Origin: Dermacentor variabilis
Lineage: Eukaryota; Arthropoda; Arachnida; Ixodida; Ixodidae
Direction: 5' to 3'
Assembly: GCF_050947875.1 (NCBI RefSeq)
Contig: NC_134572.1
Span: forward strand, 128,030,605 to 128,094,604
Length of the DNA: 64,000 bases
A model generated the notes under the pieces. The model was not told the DNA's origin, searched no databases, and worked only from the letters and a program-made list of their open reading frames with translations. Every line of letters starts with the position of its first letter. Position 1 is the first letter of the stretch. The position numbers and the translations under genes were made by a program. This document shows positions 44,697 through 56,835 of the stretch, piece by piece.

Positions 44697-45380
44697 TGGA
44701 TAGTTCAAGCGCGGTGCAAGGTTTGTAGGTTAGATGGGAGGTCTTCGTTTCGATGTTCAGCGAATAGGTGCGCGAGAAAGTCAGGCTTATACGCATGCCT
44801 CGCCGTGCCATGGCCGAGGGTGGCGGCTTTCCTGAATCCTTGAAATGATAGAAACCATGACCGTGTTCCTTGCGTTAACCTTAACCGTAAGGTCTTCGGA
44901 GCTTGCTTGACATTTGAGCTCAAAAGAACGTCGCTCTTCAGCTGCTGCCAGCGGCTGCTGCCATGCTTCGAGACTGCTACAGAGTAGTACGTTAAAGGCG
45001 AGCAGTTCAGAACGGGGAACACAGTTGGCAAACTTGCAGCTAATCAAAGTGGCCGCTTTGGCATGTGGGTGGCAGCTGCACCTCTGCGGATGTCAGTCTT
45101 ATGTGTGAGACCCGTGCTTTTCAGGTGCCGCTCATTTATTGCGATATCGATTATGGACATTCGAGAAAGCTCGCGCCGCCGCAGTGCGGTCCTGCTAGCG
45201 ACGGCGCATGCGCGACCCGCGCGTGCAAGGTTGGATCTGCAGAGAGGCGTGTAGTGCTTTCGGCTGTGAAAATTACGAAGTCAAGTGGACGCACCGCCAG
45301 GCTTCGTTCAGTCGGCTCTGGCTTCCGCTACTGGCATGAGCTTTGCGCGAGCACACATTGACGCTCTTGTTGGGGAGGAG
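44697..45380. other. no recognisable gene
   Basis: Moderately GC-rich with frames on both strands (minus 44705-45031, plus 45065-45361). No motif was recognised. Confidence 0.35.
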
Positions 45381-45384
45381 TGTG

Positions 45385-45738
45385 CACACCCACACCGCGC
45401 AACTGGCTGCTCGATCGAGGCACTTTGCGTGTATTCGCGGGCTTCTTTCACGCTCGGAAAAACACTTTTACGTATCACGTATTGAGCAACAGAAAGCTGT
45501 TTCGGGAGTTTTTCATGTTGCTCTGCAATTTTTTTTTCACTGACACCTTTCATCCAATCATAATATTTCATAAGTTGATTAATTAAGGCTAATTATGTTA
45601 TTAGGTGGAATAAAAATATAGTTTGAGTATATCTCCAAGCGATGGCAAACAACGTTTCACTGGTTGTGCTCAGCTACGCGTTGTATTCGCATACTTTTAA
45701 ACTCTGGCTGAACTTGGCTAGGACACCCTGTATAAACC
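45385..45738 (-). mobile_element. dispersed ~320-350-bp element, copy A
   Basis: Read on the minus strand it begins ACAGGGTGTCCTAGCC, then AGAGTTTAAAAGTATGCGAA, CGCTTGGAGATATACTCAAA, GCAACATGAAAAACTCCCG, GTTGCTCAATACGTG and GTGTTTTTCCGAGCGTGAAA. The plus-strand copy at 61268-61585 contains the same blocks in the same order. No ORF is evident and the class is unknown. The GGGTGTCC-like start may be a terminus. Confidence 0.8.
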
Positions 45739-45741
45739 ATG

Positions 45742-47434
45742 TATGCTAACCGCCAAAGTAGTTCGAGTCAGCGCATGTCGGTTCTGCATAAATAAAAAAC
45801 AAAATTATTGCCTCCGTAAAGCCTCAACCGCATATTATCGGCTCATCGGCATCTCTAAAGCGCGCCGACCTCTTTGTGAAATAGCGAATTGTATTCAACG
45901 GCTACTTTGATTTATTTTCGCTGTGTTCTACAGTATGTGTGCCCATTCTTCGCTAATCCTCCCGAATGGGCATGTGCCAATGTGACACGAGGAGTGTAGA
46001 GGCCTTGCATGTATTTGCGTGTTTATGCCAAACGTGACACAATGGATATGGAATTCACTACCTTTGCAATGCACGAACGTAACCGTTGCACGAGGTTACG
46101 CGTTTGATGCGATGAAAGCATACAAAATCGTATGCATTGCCGTTAGTTAATTGTGTAGCTTTTATTTAACTGCCTCCTTAGAGCTTCGCACAACGTAGAC
46201 TCACACATAATGTGCGTTGGTAATTTCTTTTTTCCGGCATCCATAAAACTGACCGCTAACACTCACCCAAATGTACAGTGCACTGTCGAATGTTAAGGAG
46301 AACATTTAGTATTCAAGTCAACATGACATGAACATATCACCAACATTACAGGGAAAAAAAGTGTTTAATACAACGCGTCAGGAAGACCTTTAATGGCTGA
46401 AAATTATTGCGCAGGTCCTTGTGCCAAATCTGAGCCGCAATCAGTTGGAAATGCTCAATCAGTTGGAAAGGCTAATTTGTCGTTCCTCTTAACAGTGCAG
46501 CGTACTGTAAACTCGATTGCAAACATTACCGACCACTGACGTGCTCTTTAATCCGCGACCGCGCATTGCCTACGGACCCCTCAGTCGCCGTGCTTTGTCG
46601 TCGACAATGTAGTGTGTTGCCCAATATCATTATCTGGTAGAGACAGCAACGACTTCGCCTTTTCCGGCAGGAATCAGTCGTTCTTAACCGAAGGTTCGCT
46701 TAGAGGCACTCTGGTTAGGGATCTGTTGTCTTTGAACACGGGACTACACATTATGGGCACGACTTGGATTTCATTTTCAAGGCGACTTCCTCTCGCCATT
46801 TGCTTGCTGACATAACAAAAAGGAAATTCAATCGCTGCCTCGACAGCTAAAAAAATTATTAAAAATCTGGTCCCCTTATTTCAAGACTCCGGAGGGCTTT
46901 GTCTCCGTTTTTCAGGTTGCCCAACATGCATACTCACACCAAACAAACGTAGCCTGCTATTGTTCTGTGCTTGATCTTGTTCGGTGACAGGAAGCATTGT
47001 CATTTGTATAGCGCTGATGCATCGGGCTGCCCTTCTATTGTTTACGTAGCAGAGTCAAAACACGTGCGCTGTCGGCGGTTTCGAGAGCGTCTGCATATCC
47101 TTAAGAAAATATGAGATGAGATTCACATGAAAGTCTCCTGAGTTTTGACATCACAGCCACTTAGCTTTCTCATGTGTTTCTTTGGAATTTCCTGATGCAT
47201 TCCTAATGTCATTCTAAAGCATATTGGCCGCCATCGTTCTGATCAATGCTTCATGAGTGTTTTTCTTGTGAGCATGAAATGTCTTCCTAATGTGCGCTCC
47301 AGAGCAGTTTTCTTGTGACTGTCTCATGTCTTGCTAATGAACCTCTAATTAGCTTATGCATTAGATGGCTGGCGTTCATAGCATTCCTATAATAAAATTA
47401 GCCACCACGTGTGGTGACATTTTCTTATTTGTCC

Positions 47435-47436
<2 letters not shown>
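45742..47436. other. no recognisable gene; loose repetition of a TCCTAATG phrase
   Basis: Around 47160-47340 the words TTTCTTTGGAATTTCCTGATG, TTCCTAATGTCATTC, CTTCCTAATGTGCGC and CTTGCTAATGAACC recur irregularly, suggesting a very decayed repeat. The rest is featureless. Confidence 0.3.

Positions 47437-47513
<77 letters not shown>
47437..47513. repeat. (TA)n array, 77 bases
   Basis: Uninterrupted TA repeat. Confidence 0.97.
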
Positions 47514-47517
<4 letters not shown>

Positions 47518-47652
47518 CAAGCGAATGTGCAGCATTTTTCACATCATGCACATGGGCCCGTACATACACTGCGTGTTAAACATTATTCAACGACAGAAAG
47601 TTAAAAACATTTATTGAGCATATCCACTCTTTCTTGAACGCAGGATGGAGGC

Positions 47653-47712
47653 TAAATGAAAGGAAAACATAATATATGTCTGGTTACAGATGTGACATTT
47701 TCCTTTCATTTA
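47653..47712. repeat. 60-base hairpin, 15-bp perfect stem
   Basis: TAAATGAAAGGAAAA (47653-47667) and its exact reverse complement TTTTCCTTTCATTTA (47698-47712) flank 30 bases. The size is near that of a microRNA precursor, but the loop is larger and the stem shorter than usual. Confidence 0.7.
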
Positions 47713-48510
47713 ATCTCGCTACTTATCATTGAGGAGAGGCTGTTCTTGAGGTTGAGGGTCGTCTTCTTGAAGTGAGTGCAGATGTACCCTGCATGGTAGA
47801 AAGGACAGAAAATTAAGAAAACTTGGCAATCAACCACGGAAATACATACTGGATCACTTGCTACGGAACGATTTGGAGATGTTATAGCTAGTTCTGCGAA
47901 AAATGTAAGTGATGTCGGTTCACAAAAAGTTGTTGAGGAAGCACAGTGTGGCCTTTGGGTGCAGCAGTAACTACAGTACGCAGAAATTGCTCTTGGCTGT
48001 AAATGCGTGCAACGTGGATCAGCTTTGGCATGTGTAGGTATTGTTAACTACTTCGGCTGTGTCGGTTTCCACGCTAAAAAGGGCAGCAGTGTCTGTGGGT
48101 TGTTAGTGTGAATTGGAAAATCTCACTATCTGATTACTTGGCGTGGAAAGGAGCACAGGAGTGCTCGTGTATGGGCTACCCAATGCATCCACAAGACATC
48201 CAAGTGCGAGTCGTTATAGAATATTTGCATCAGCTACCGGCACCGTTCTCGTACAGTTCAAGCCTACTACGTCGTGCCTGTGGTGGCCTCCACTATAATG
48301 GCATACATCCCAATCGAAAAATACACCACACCATGTCTGGTATTCTTTATTGTTTGCACCAGAGCGCTTCTTTTTCAGAGGGAGGATACAAGTTCAAAAA
48401 CAAATATGTAAAAGCATGATAAGCAATACTTGCATAAAAAATTGCATAAATAAACATCGTGATTGCTATTGCATATGGCTAGAGAGTGCTCCTCTTGTCA
48501 TGCAGTCATA
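47713..48510. other. no recognisable gene
   Basis: A plus frame at 48108-48419 has no motif I know. No repeat structure was noticed. Confidence 0.35.
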
Positions 48511-48511
48511 C

Positions 48512-48930
48512 TGACACGTGTGCTTGCTTATCTTAATCGGGCGACCATGTTTCACCGCCTAACAAATGTTATCGCACAGCGCAGGACGCGCCTGCACGTA
48601 TCGGAAGTTTCTGGAATGTTATCCGATGTCTGTCACCGTACCTTGTGTAATCTGATAGCATGTATGCGCAACGCGAATAGTGTAGAACTTTGTGGAAGAC
48701 ACGCGGGTCCCAGGAACATTACTCTGGAACATTCGACGCCTGATTTATAAAAGCCGACGCGCTTGACCAGCTGATCAGATTTTCGACGATCGCCGACTGT
48801 GTTCGCCGTTTTCGTTGAGCCTTGAGTGTAGCCTTTTTTTTTTTTTTCTGGGAACCGGTTCGCCCATTAAAGTTAGTTTATCCATTCAAAGTTTTGTTGC
48901 TGTGTCCTCAACCGTCACTACCACGGGACA
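48512..48930 (+). mobile_element. solo LTR-like element
   Basis: Starts TGACACGTGTG and ends CCACGGGACA, so it has TG...CA ends with partly complementary termini (TGACACG versus TGTCCCG). A TATA box TATAAAAG is at 48748-48755. About 120 bases downstream, GCCCATTAAAGTTAG may serve as the polyadenylation region, giving a U3-R-U5 layout. No gag or pol sequence and no primer-binding site follow, which fits a solo LTR left by recombination. A clean target duplication is not visible, so the boundaries are tentative. Confidence 0.55.
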
Positions 48931-49110
48931 ATATTGAGCGTTGGCTGACACACGTCCAATGCTTGGATGTGGTATTCCTCACTGATTGTGTTGCATCATT
49001 CGGTTGCCATAGTTGAACAAAACAGATGAACAATGTAAACCCGGTGCACAGCTGGTCGTGTCAATGCATGGTCAAGTGGGACGAGCACACATGTCCCTTG
49101 AGGGAATTAT
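48931..49110. other. short linker, nothing recognised
   Basis: Sequence between the LTR-like element and the long foldback. No feature seen. Confidence 0.4.
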
Positions 49111-49545
49111 GGTGCGCTCCTAGGCACATGCTGAGGCACCGGCCAGTCTGCATGCTCCATGTGTAGTACATTTGAACAAATCTACACATGATCAAAAGAA
49201 TAGACTACACTACCCCTGACAGACACGAGACAAATTTTGGGTACCTTTGACTAAGCAAGCCTCCACTGCCTGGGTGCCTTTCTCAATTCACTTGTGGACT
49301 GCTGTGCACATATATTTCCAGCAAAAAAATAAAGCAGGCAGGATATGCACAATTCACACTTGAATTGAGAGAGGCAAGGAGGCCCCAAGCCAGGCTTGCT
49401 TAGTTAAAAATACCACCAAATTTGGCCAGTGTGTGTCAGAGGCAGTGTACTGTATTGCTTTCAGATGTGATCATACATGAGGCATACATGGGGCAGTACA
49501 TAGGGCAGACTGGCCGGTGCCTAAATATGTGCCTATGAGATCACC
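49111..49545. mobile_element. 435-bp foldback element, arms about 200 bp
   Basis: The two halves are reverse complements of each other along almost their whole length. Anchors: AGGCACCGGCCAGTCTGC (49134-49151) pairs with 49505-49522 perfectly; ACTAAGCAAGCCT (49250-49262) pairs with 49392-49404; TCTCAATTCA (49281-49290) pairs with 49361-49370. Anchor sums stay near 98,650-98,656, so the arms have almost no net indels. The loop is about 26 bases (49317-49342). No ORF. It could be a foldback MITE or an old inverted duplication. Confidence 0.9.
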
Positions 49546-52500
49546 TTATTTCATTCAAAAAACCAGTATTTCCGTCCGACTTGGCCATGCATTGCCGCAA
49601 TAGGGATTCAGGTGGGATTAGTATCGTTTATCTGTTTTCACTCTGGTCGAAAATGGGCAAGAGTAATCAGGTATGCCACATAAGTAACAAGACGCGTGAG
49701 CCAGCCCCCGTTATCAATGCATGAAGAAAGGCATCCTTTCTAAATGAGAAGGGATAGAAATTAGTCTGTGCCTATTTACTTTTTTATGCAAGCACCGTTT
49801 ATCGTAATCTTATGCCTTTGTATTACAGCTTCTGCCTCCCCTCTCAAATTAACTTGTGCGCAATACAAGCGCGCATCCAGTGCTGTTTTTTTTTTAATCC
49901 TTCCATAAACTTAAACACTCAGTCGTTAGCCGAGGTCATGTATGGTCTGCCTTCCCCCCTCATGTAAATTTTGTCCTGAAATGTTATGTGAACTGACCCG
50001 CAAACTCAAACGCTATCCGGTCTTGGCAGCTCGACCCTTGAAACGATACATTGATGTACACAAACGCATGGACGCGTCAGAACGCTTAATTTTAATAGAT
50101 GAAGTGGTGCGAAACAAATTTTATTGAATAAACAATCACTTACGTCCGCAAACGCACCAACTTGTCGCAGGCGGATTGTCTTGCTAGTGGGTGTGGACAG
50201 GCGTCGCTTCAATCAGCGTATATGCGAACATATATACGGTCCCCTTGCTCCGGTGCGTGAGGTCGCGTTCATAAATGTTTCATGATTCTTTAACGTATAA
50301 CTTCTTGTCCGTTCTTTGTAGTTGGGTTCTTGGGCCTTGTTCAGTGGGCCTTGTCCTCGACGTAAATCATTGTTTTCTTGCCTTCTGGTCCGTGCTGTCG
50401 AAACGTGTTGTTATTCCATTGTTAATACACATATTTGAATGTCAGTTGCTTGCAAACCTAATTGTGAGTAATTGCACAGCTCCTGTGGTACTCGGCGGTT
50501 GTAGCCTCTAAGGTAACCTAGTTAGGTTCGTGAACCAAATGGTCAGAATTTTCTTCTTCTTTAATGAATTCTAAAGCATAACGTTGTATGACATCAGTTT
50601 CACTACAACCGAGCACTAAAATATAAGCTGCAAGCGGGGCACTGGCGCACCAAATCGCGCTATAGTTTATAAAACGACTGAGCAAAGAACGCCTCAAAAT
50701 AACTTTGTAAGGAAGGCCTGTGTTGTTGTATGTTGAGCTAACGTTCTCCAGTGAAAGGTCATTACAATCCCATCGTGGCGCGCACATTGACCCCGCCTTC
50801 TGTGAGCACTCCCAGTCAAACTTGATCCGCAGCCGCGCCCACATTCGCAGTATGCTTATCTATAGGACTGCATGCAGTCGTAAATTTTATGTTGTACATT
50901 GAAGGTGAAGAAGAAAATCTGAATTATTGCCTGATTTGTGGTCCGTATACTTTTTGCACAGAGGAGATCATTAAGTGTTGTTTCGACATGCGATAGTACC
51001 CATGAGCTCTAGTTGATTTCGCGTATTCACGTCTAGCGCTTAGCTCCATCGCAACACAGTGCTTGTTTTCGATGAAAGGACTTTTGTTTTTTGCAAAATA
51101 ATTCGTACACTACCTACTGCGTTGCCTAATGAGACAGGCTGACAGACAGTCGAGTTACCGAAAACCTTTTCCATATGCGGTGAAAGCTCACGTTCGTTAA
51201 CCTCGTTAATACTCGACTTAGAAAGATGAAAGCAAGAGAGAATCGTGAAACAAAGCGGAAGATCATCTTCAAAGTGCCATACGGGAAGCTTACGCCGATT
51301 ACATAATAGTGTGCGCTTTGCTTTTTGAATTAAATATAACAATGGACTCTGACGTCATCGTGACGGAAAGGTCAAGTCAACAACAGGACACAAGTACAAA
51401 TTAATGCATGCCGCATGAATGCTGCGTGGGATGCCTTCTTCAGCTGGCTTCGCGATCATCGCCCTGGGCTGACCCTTACATTTTCGCACAGTGCGCTCTC
51501 TTCATATGGCCATTTTATACTTTGAATGCTTAGTGTTCAATGTATTCGGCAGTCTTCTTTTTAGATTAAACATCGATGCGGGAAACAAAAGACGGTGTAC
51601 GATGTGCCGTGTGTGATACGTTGTTTCAGTAATTCGCGTTGAATCCTCTCTTCTTGCGCAAGGTTGTCGACCGGCCTGACGATCAGTGAGGCCCGTGTCT
51701 ATGTTGCGCGTTCACTGACCATTGTGATAATTTATATGCACGCAAAATTAGCCCCAGAGTTCTCCTTAATCGATGTGGCGTGCGCGCGGAACAAAATTTA
51801 AATATTGTAGTTGAGCAACCCATGGATGACGAAAATTTTACATTGCTAATAATCACAACGCACTCAAAACAAAGGTGAAGACACGCCGCAAGCGGTCCTA
51901 AAATTTTACATCGGGAAATTGAGGAAATGTTAGCACACGATATCGGTAAAAACGGGTAAGAAATATATTCCGACATAACAAACGCATGATAGTTGCAAAG
52001 AATATTATACCGTCACAATCGGTCTTTCGAAAACCTGTATACTAATGCTTGCAGAGCACTGTGTTGCAACTTTCCTGGCGGCCATGACCTTGAAATATCG
52101 ATAATCTCGTCTTCACTTTATAGCGTCGCTTTAGTATCTATACCGTGTGTTATCTCCTTATATATTTTAGATTACCCGAGAGATTGATTAAAGAGGGTGA
52201 ATTATCTAAGCTCCAAGCGTTATATCCTTCTGAGACCTGAAGGCAGCTCAGGGAACATTGTCACTTTTCGATGGAGCTTTTATTACCGACTTGAATGGCA
52301 TGAACGAAAAGAAAGGCTATTGTTTAATTTTTACAGCCAGATGCCAGAAGCAGTACCTCCATAGACGGGGACAAAGCAACCACCTCCTGTTGCCTCCTAT
52401 TGTAAGAACTGCTTTTCTTTTCATCGGCATACAGATGAAGATGCAGCATCGTGCGTTACGTTTCCATGTTGACGCTGCATCCTGGATTTTCATGTAGTTC

Positions 52501-53637
52501 CACGGTTTCTGAAATGCACTTCATGGTGGTTGCTTTTCGTAGCCTATGACGACACAATGGCCTACGTCAAATTGGTGTAAATTTTCTCAAGGTCTGGCGG
52601 TGACAATATGATTAAAACACTTACATACAGTTCCGCGTGCATATTAGATCGTATCCGCGGTCTATATGATGAGCGTCGTAGTTAATTTTGAGAAGTACAT
52701 AAGGCGGTAAGCAATATAATGCGCGTATTGTCTCGGGAGGATCTAACAGCGTTAAGATCAAACTCATTTTCCGAAGATTTCATTCCTTCGTACAGTATGG
52801 TGCTTATAACCATATGCAGTGCAACCACGTTGAAAAAAAATTCTTGGCAGACTGTAGTAAAAGAATTCATGATCTGTCAAACGTAACATCCGATAATGCT
52901 CGCCCAAGCACCACTGAAGAGCGAAAAAGCTACTCTCACCAAAAATCCATCTATAGTGAAGCTGGGAGGGTGTGAATACAGGTAAGTAAAAAAAAAGTTT
53001 TCCAACGACCACTCTCTATGGGCTGATATCACATTATGTGAATTTGAAGCTGGCCAGCATTTTAAAAATCACCGTTTTGAGTTGAATAGGAAGCCATAAG
53101 CGGTCGAAAACCCTCTCTGTAAAGCTCGTTATCACCGCCTGATCGTTAGATAGAGCGCTAAACACTGTTTTGCAGTCCGTAGCCGTGAAATATGCTCAAT
53201 AAAATGTAATTTCACTCCGATGCTTGGATCGAATATTCGATACCCTTTCTTCAGCTTCGACGTAGACTTGTAAATCGAAATAACTTCACAAGATGTCGCC
53301 GGCCACAAGACAGCTTTCGGCACCGTGGGTGTGGGCGACCCTTTGTGGTTTCGTTTACACCCTCTGTACCTTCGGGCTTCATGAGCTACGTTGAGATCGG
53401 CGACGGACGACAATGGTAGGTTCTGGGAAGCGACCGTTTTTAGCGACCACATGCGGCGGTCAACATAGGCGCCGCCGCGTTGGTGATGCGACGTCGTAGT
53501 TTTGGACGTAACTGGGGAGGGAACGTACAGAAAGTTAACAAGGTAACACACGTGATCTTGTGGAAAGTCAACGGAAAGTCAACGGGAAAGGCCAGGAAAA
53601 ACGTAACAAGCAGGCAAGCATCAATACTGTTCAGCAT

Positions 53638-53640
<3 letters not shown>
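49546..53640. other. 4.1 kb without a recognisable gene
   Basis: Short frames only, AT-leaning. T- or A-runs lie near 49887 and 52831. No tandem, inverted or SINE-like structure was noticed, making this the quietest part of the window. Confidence 0.4.

Positions 53641-53716
<76 letters not shown>
53641..53716. repeat. (TA)n array, 76 bases, abutting an inverted repeat
   Basis: Uninterrupted TA repeat that ends exactly where the 53717 inverted repeat begins. Confidence 0.97.
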
Positions 53717-53720
<4 letters not shown>

Positions 53721-53867
53721 CTATCTCAAGCCGCCCTATTGTGCCTTCGTTTCAAGTTTCAACTAGAAGCTGGCCCACTGGATATATATTGTGACAAGGA
53801 CTCCAGTGGGCCAGCTTCTAGTTTAAACTTGAAACGAAGGCACAATAGGGCGGTTTGAGATAGGTAC
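53717..53867. repeat. near-perfect inverted repeat, 66-bp arms, 19-base loop
   Basis: GTACCTATCTCAAGCCGCCC and following (53717-53782) is the reverse complement of 53802-53867 with 2 mismatches in 66. The loop is TATATATTGTGACAAGGAC. The high identity of the arms implies a recent origin or ongoing correction. Confidence 0.97.
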
Positions 53868-53869
53868 TT

Positions 53870-54400
53870 TTTATTTGTCAACAGTTTCAGAGGTGCAACT
53901 TCATCAGGACCAAAGTGGCTTCTGATGTTCCTGCGTGCAGCGGCAGTATATACATCACATGGTGATGCTGTCACTTTGTATAGAGGGAGCTGAGTTCCAG
54001 CGTAACACCGTTATGCCAGAACCGGAATAACAACTTCTTAAAAACAATACGCAAGGTCGAAATATACGAGCGCAAACATAGAAAACAGAGCTTCGCTTGT
54101 ACTCGAAATCAAATGTAGAACGCTTTGTTAACTCCGGGCACTCAAGTTGGCTCGATCTTTTAGCACGGAGCGCCGCACAAAGGAGTAGCCCAAGCGCGAC
54201 GTCAGATATCGAAGGGGCCGCGCACAAGCAAGGGCTCCTTCGTGTCTTCGTCTCGTTTGCTTCGTTTTTTTTTTCCTTCGCTTCCGGTGCAACCGCATAA
54301 TTGGTCTCCCACAGGACAAGAGAAGCGAAAGGAGAAAACGAAAGAAGGCGCGTGAAAAAGCCCGCACAGTTGAGAGCGCTACCGGCTCGCACTCAGCCGC
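53870..54400. other. no recognisable gene
   Basis: Linker between the inverted repeat and the GC-rich block. The minus frames crossing it are composition-driven. Confidence 0.35.
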
Positions 54401-55094
54401 TGATGCGACATAAAATCGAAACCTCCCAACAGCAGCAGCAGTAGCGCCAAGGAGATGAGAGGCTCGGCTTCCTGAGAGGAGCGGTGTCCACGCGGCGACG
54501 AGTGGAGTGAGACCGAGATGGTGCGAAGAGGGTGGGTTGAGGGGGGGGGGGAGGCAGCGCTTGCTTACAGAGAAAAAAGGAAGGCGGCGTTGGAAGGCCC
54601 CGAGATCGAAGCAGGAGCAGAAGAAGAAGCATGAGGGAAAGCTCGGCTGCGCGGAACAACCCTGCACGGTGGTGTCTTCCTTTTGGCCGCGCCGCTTCCG
54701 CGCTCTGCGGAACCGGAAGTAGGCGCAGTCCGGAAGAGGCGAAGAGCCAGAAGAGCTCGCTGGAGAGCGTCCCACGCCTCTCCTCCAGAGACAACGGTGG
54801 TCGGTTCCGCGTTGTATCGACCCGCGTATCCGCCACTCGCTCTCTGTCCACTTAACGAAAAAAGCTGTGCGCGCCAACGGCTGTCCGCGTTGGTTGCCTC
54901 GTGCGGCGAAGGTTGCAGTGAGCGCGCGCCCTCCCGCGGCTCCGTTTCGAACTGTATAGTTGATTTTCAGCCCTGATTCTTTGGCCCTGGTTGTGCGTGT
55001 AGTGGCGACGGTGTTTCGGGGCATCATGTCTAAGCAAAAGAGTGTTGCTGCAGTGTGCAGTGTCGACGGCTCGCATTTGCTACGTGGGCACTGA
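54400..55094 (+). promoter_or_regulatory. GC-rich block ending in a short ORF; candidate promoter / first exon
   Basis: A CpG- and purine-rich region with frames open on both strands (minus 54128-55027 is Ser/Arg/Phe-rich low complexity). An 11-base G run is at 54541-54551. Just past the GC-rich part, ATG at 55026 opens a 22-codon frame (MSKQKSVAAVCSVDG...) that stops at 55092-55094. No convincing splice donor lies in it. AATAAA is at 55157-55162. The pattern is promoter-like but no gene is demonstrated. Confidence 0.25.
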
Positions 55095-55367
55095 GCGTGC
55101 TTCTTGCAGTTTCCTTTCTTCCTTCTTCCCTACCCTCTTTTCTGTAAGGAAACTCAATAAACGCTCGTATCTTGCGGGTTGACGTCTTATCGTTCGTTTT
55201 CAGGCGGCCTAGCCGCTCGCTCATGTCGCACATATCATGTGCTGTCTTGTATAACTCAGGCTTTTCACGCGCTAGTTCTCAACTCCGCGGATGCCTTCGC
55301 TGTATTAGTGCTTTCAGTGCGGTCAGTCGATCGGTCAGATAGATAGAAACAAACGATAGCAACAAAC

Positions 55368-55371
<4 letters not shown>

Positions 55372-55417
<46 letters not shown>
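55372..55417. repeat. (GA)n array
   Basis: About 23 uninterrupted GA units. Confidence 0.95.
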
Positions 55418-55419
<2 letters not shown>

Positions 55420-55953
55420 ATATTGTTAAGCGAACTCCTTGGCTTCGACGACACGAGGACGAGTTCGTTAGCAAACGCCATTTATCCTGCAGGAAGAAGA
55501 CAGAGGGAGAAAGAGGGTATCGCTCGTGGCTGGTCTCTACCATAAGTTGCTACCACCATATCGGCAGCACCTACTTTGACGCGACATCACGGATATGTGG
55601 CACCAAGCTTTGTCGATACGTTTATGCAGACATTTTTGTTGCGAGGTTTGTCTCGGAGAGGAGCTTTTGTGAATTACTTCCGCAGAGGGTCCCTTGCTTC
55701 TCCCACCATTCACCATTTCGAGAGCGTATATAGTTTACGTGCAATCCCACACTGCCGCTCCGTAGTCGCTTCGTGTAGGCAATAACCTTCAGGTTGCTCT
55801 CAGTCCTAGTCGAGGGCTGTTGCAGCTTTGCCTGTACGTAGATCGGAGAAAAAAAAAAATAGAACAGAAGGGACTTTTGGCTTTCGAACACTTTCGGGCC
55901 AATATCGCAACGTCCCATATTGGATGTCCACTCGCAGAAACGTCGTATCCGTC

Positions 55954-55991
55954 TCTTTCTTTCTTTCTTTCCTTCTTTCTTTCTTTCTTTT
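55954..55991. repeat. (CTTT)n tract
   Basis: About nine CTTT units with one interruption. It generates Phe/Leu/Ser-rich and Lys/Glu/Arg-rich frames around it. Confidence 0.93.
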
Positions 55992-56830
55992 CATTTTGTT
56001 CACCGCAAGTATCACGGGGAATTGAGGCCGCCTGATTGTGTGCATGTGTGCATGTGTGCCTTTGTGCTACTACTCTTAGTTCCCTTTTTTTTTTTTTTTC
56101 TGGCTTCCTTCTTCTTTTCTCCTTCGCTTTGTGCATCCCTCCTCGCTTCGCTTTGTCCCCAATCGCGTTCATTCCTGCGTGGTGATGAAAGCCCGCCCAG
56201 CGCACTGTACAGCAGTGAGCTTCCGCGGCGGGCCGCGCTCTCCTTGGCTGCACATGCACACGTGCCCTGCCCCTCAAAAAAGTGGGCCGCTTCGAGCAGT
56301 GAAGCTCGCCCGCGTGGCCGTGTTTGCCCGAAAAAAAAAAAAGAAATGGGGTAGCCCTGAAACTGGCCATGCCCTGATGCGGGCACCCGTCAGCTGCATG
56401 CTTGCATCCGCGACGCAAACCCGCATCTGTGCCCCTCTCTGGGCCCTCGTAATGCAAATACCGCTGCCGCGGTATTGTGGCTGCGGCCGGGGCAGACCTG
56501 TGCTCACGAAAAAAAAAAAAATATATATATCTTGCTAGGTTTCTTTTTATTTATCTTTTTTCCGTGAGTGCTTTAGGGACATTTCTAAAGTTACTGCTAC
56601 CTTGAAAAAAAAGAAATACTGGAACTCGGAGTGCAACACACATGCCGGAATGAAACGCGGAAAGATGAACATGAAAAAGAAAAAGTTAACGTAAGACAGT
56701 GCGCAGCAGAACACAGACCTTGATCGATTATTTCTGCTCTTTCAACATTCGCCCGTGTGCCAGACGGTGGCATAATTTATTCGATAGACGCCGAGCTCCT
56801 TGGGCAAAGGCATCTTTTTTACAGCCGGTC
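55992..56830. other. no recognisable gene; A/T-run rich
   Basis: Several long A and T runs (56084-56099, 56331-56342, 56510-56521). Open frames on both strands (minus 55789-56457, plus 56131-56538) are low complexity. Confidence 0.4.
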
Positions 56831-56835
56831 ATGCG

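Noticed and set aside
47653..47712. microRNA precursor
   Set aside because: The stem is only 15 bp with a 30-base loop, and the stem is A/T-purine-rich. It lacks the ~22-bp duplex expected.
54128..55027. 299-codon minus-strand open frame
   Set aside because: It lies in GC-rich low-complexity DNA with three overlapping frames on the other strand. The translated sequence shows no domain and consists of Ser/Arg/Phe/Leu-rich runs.
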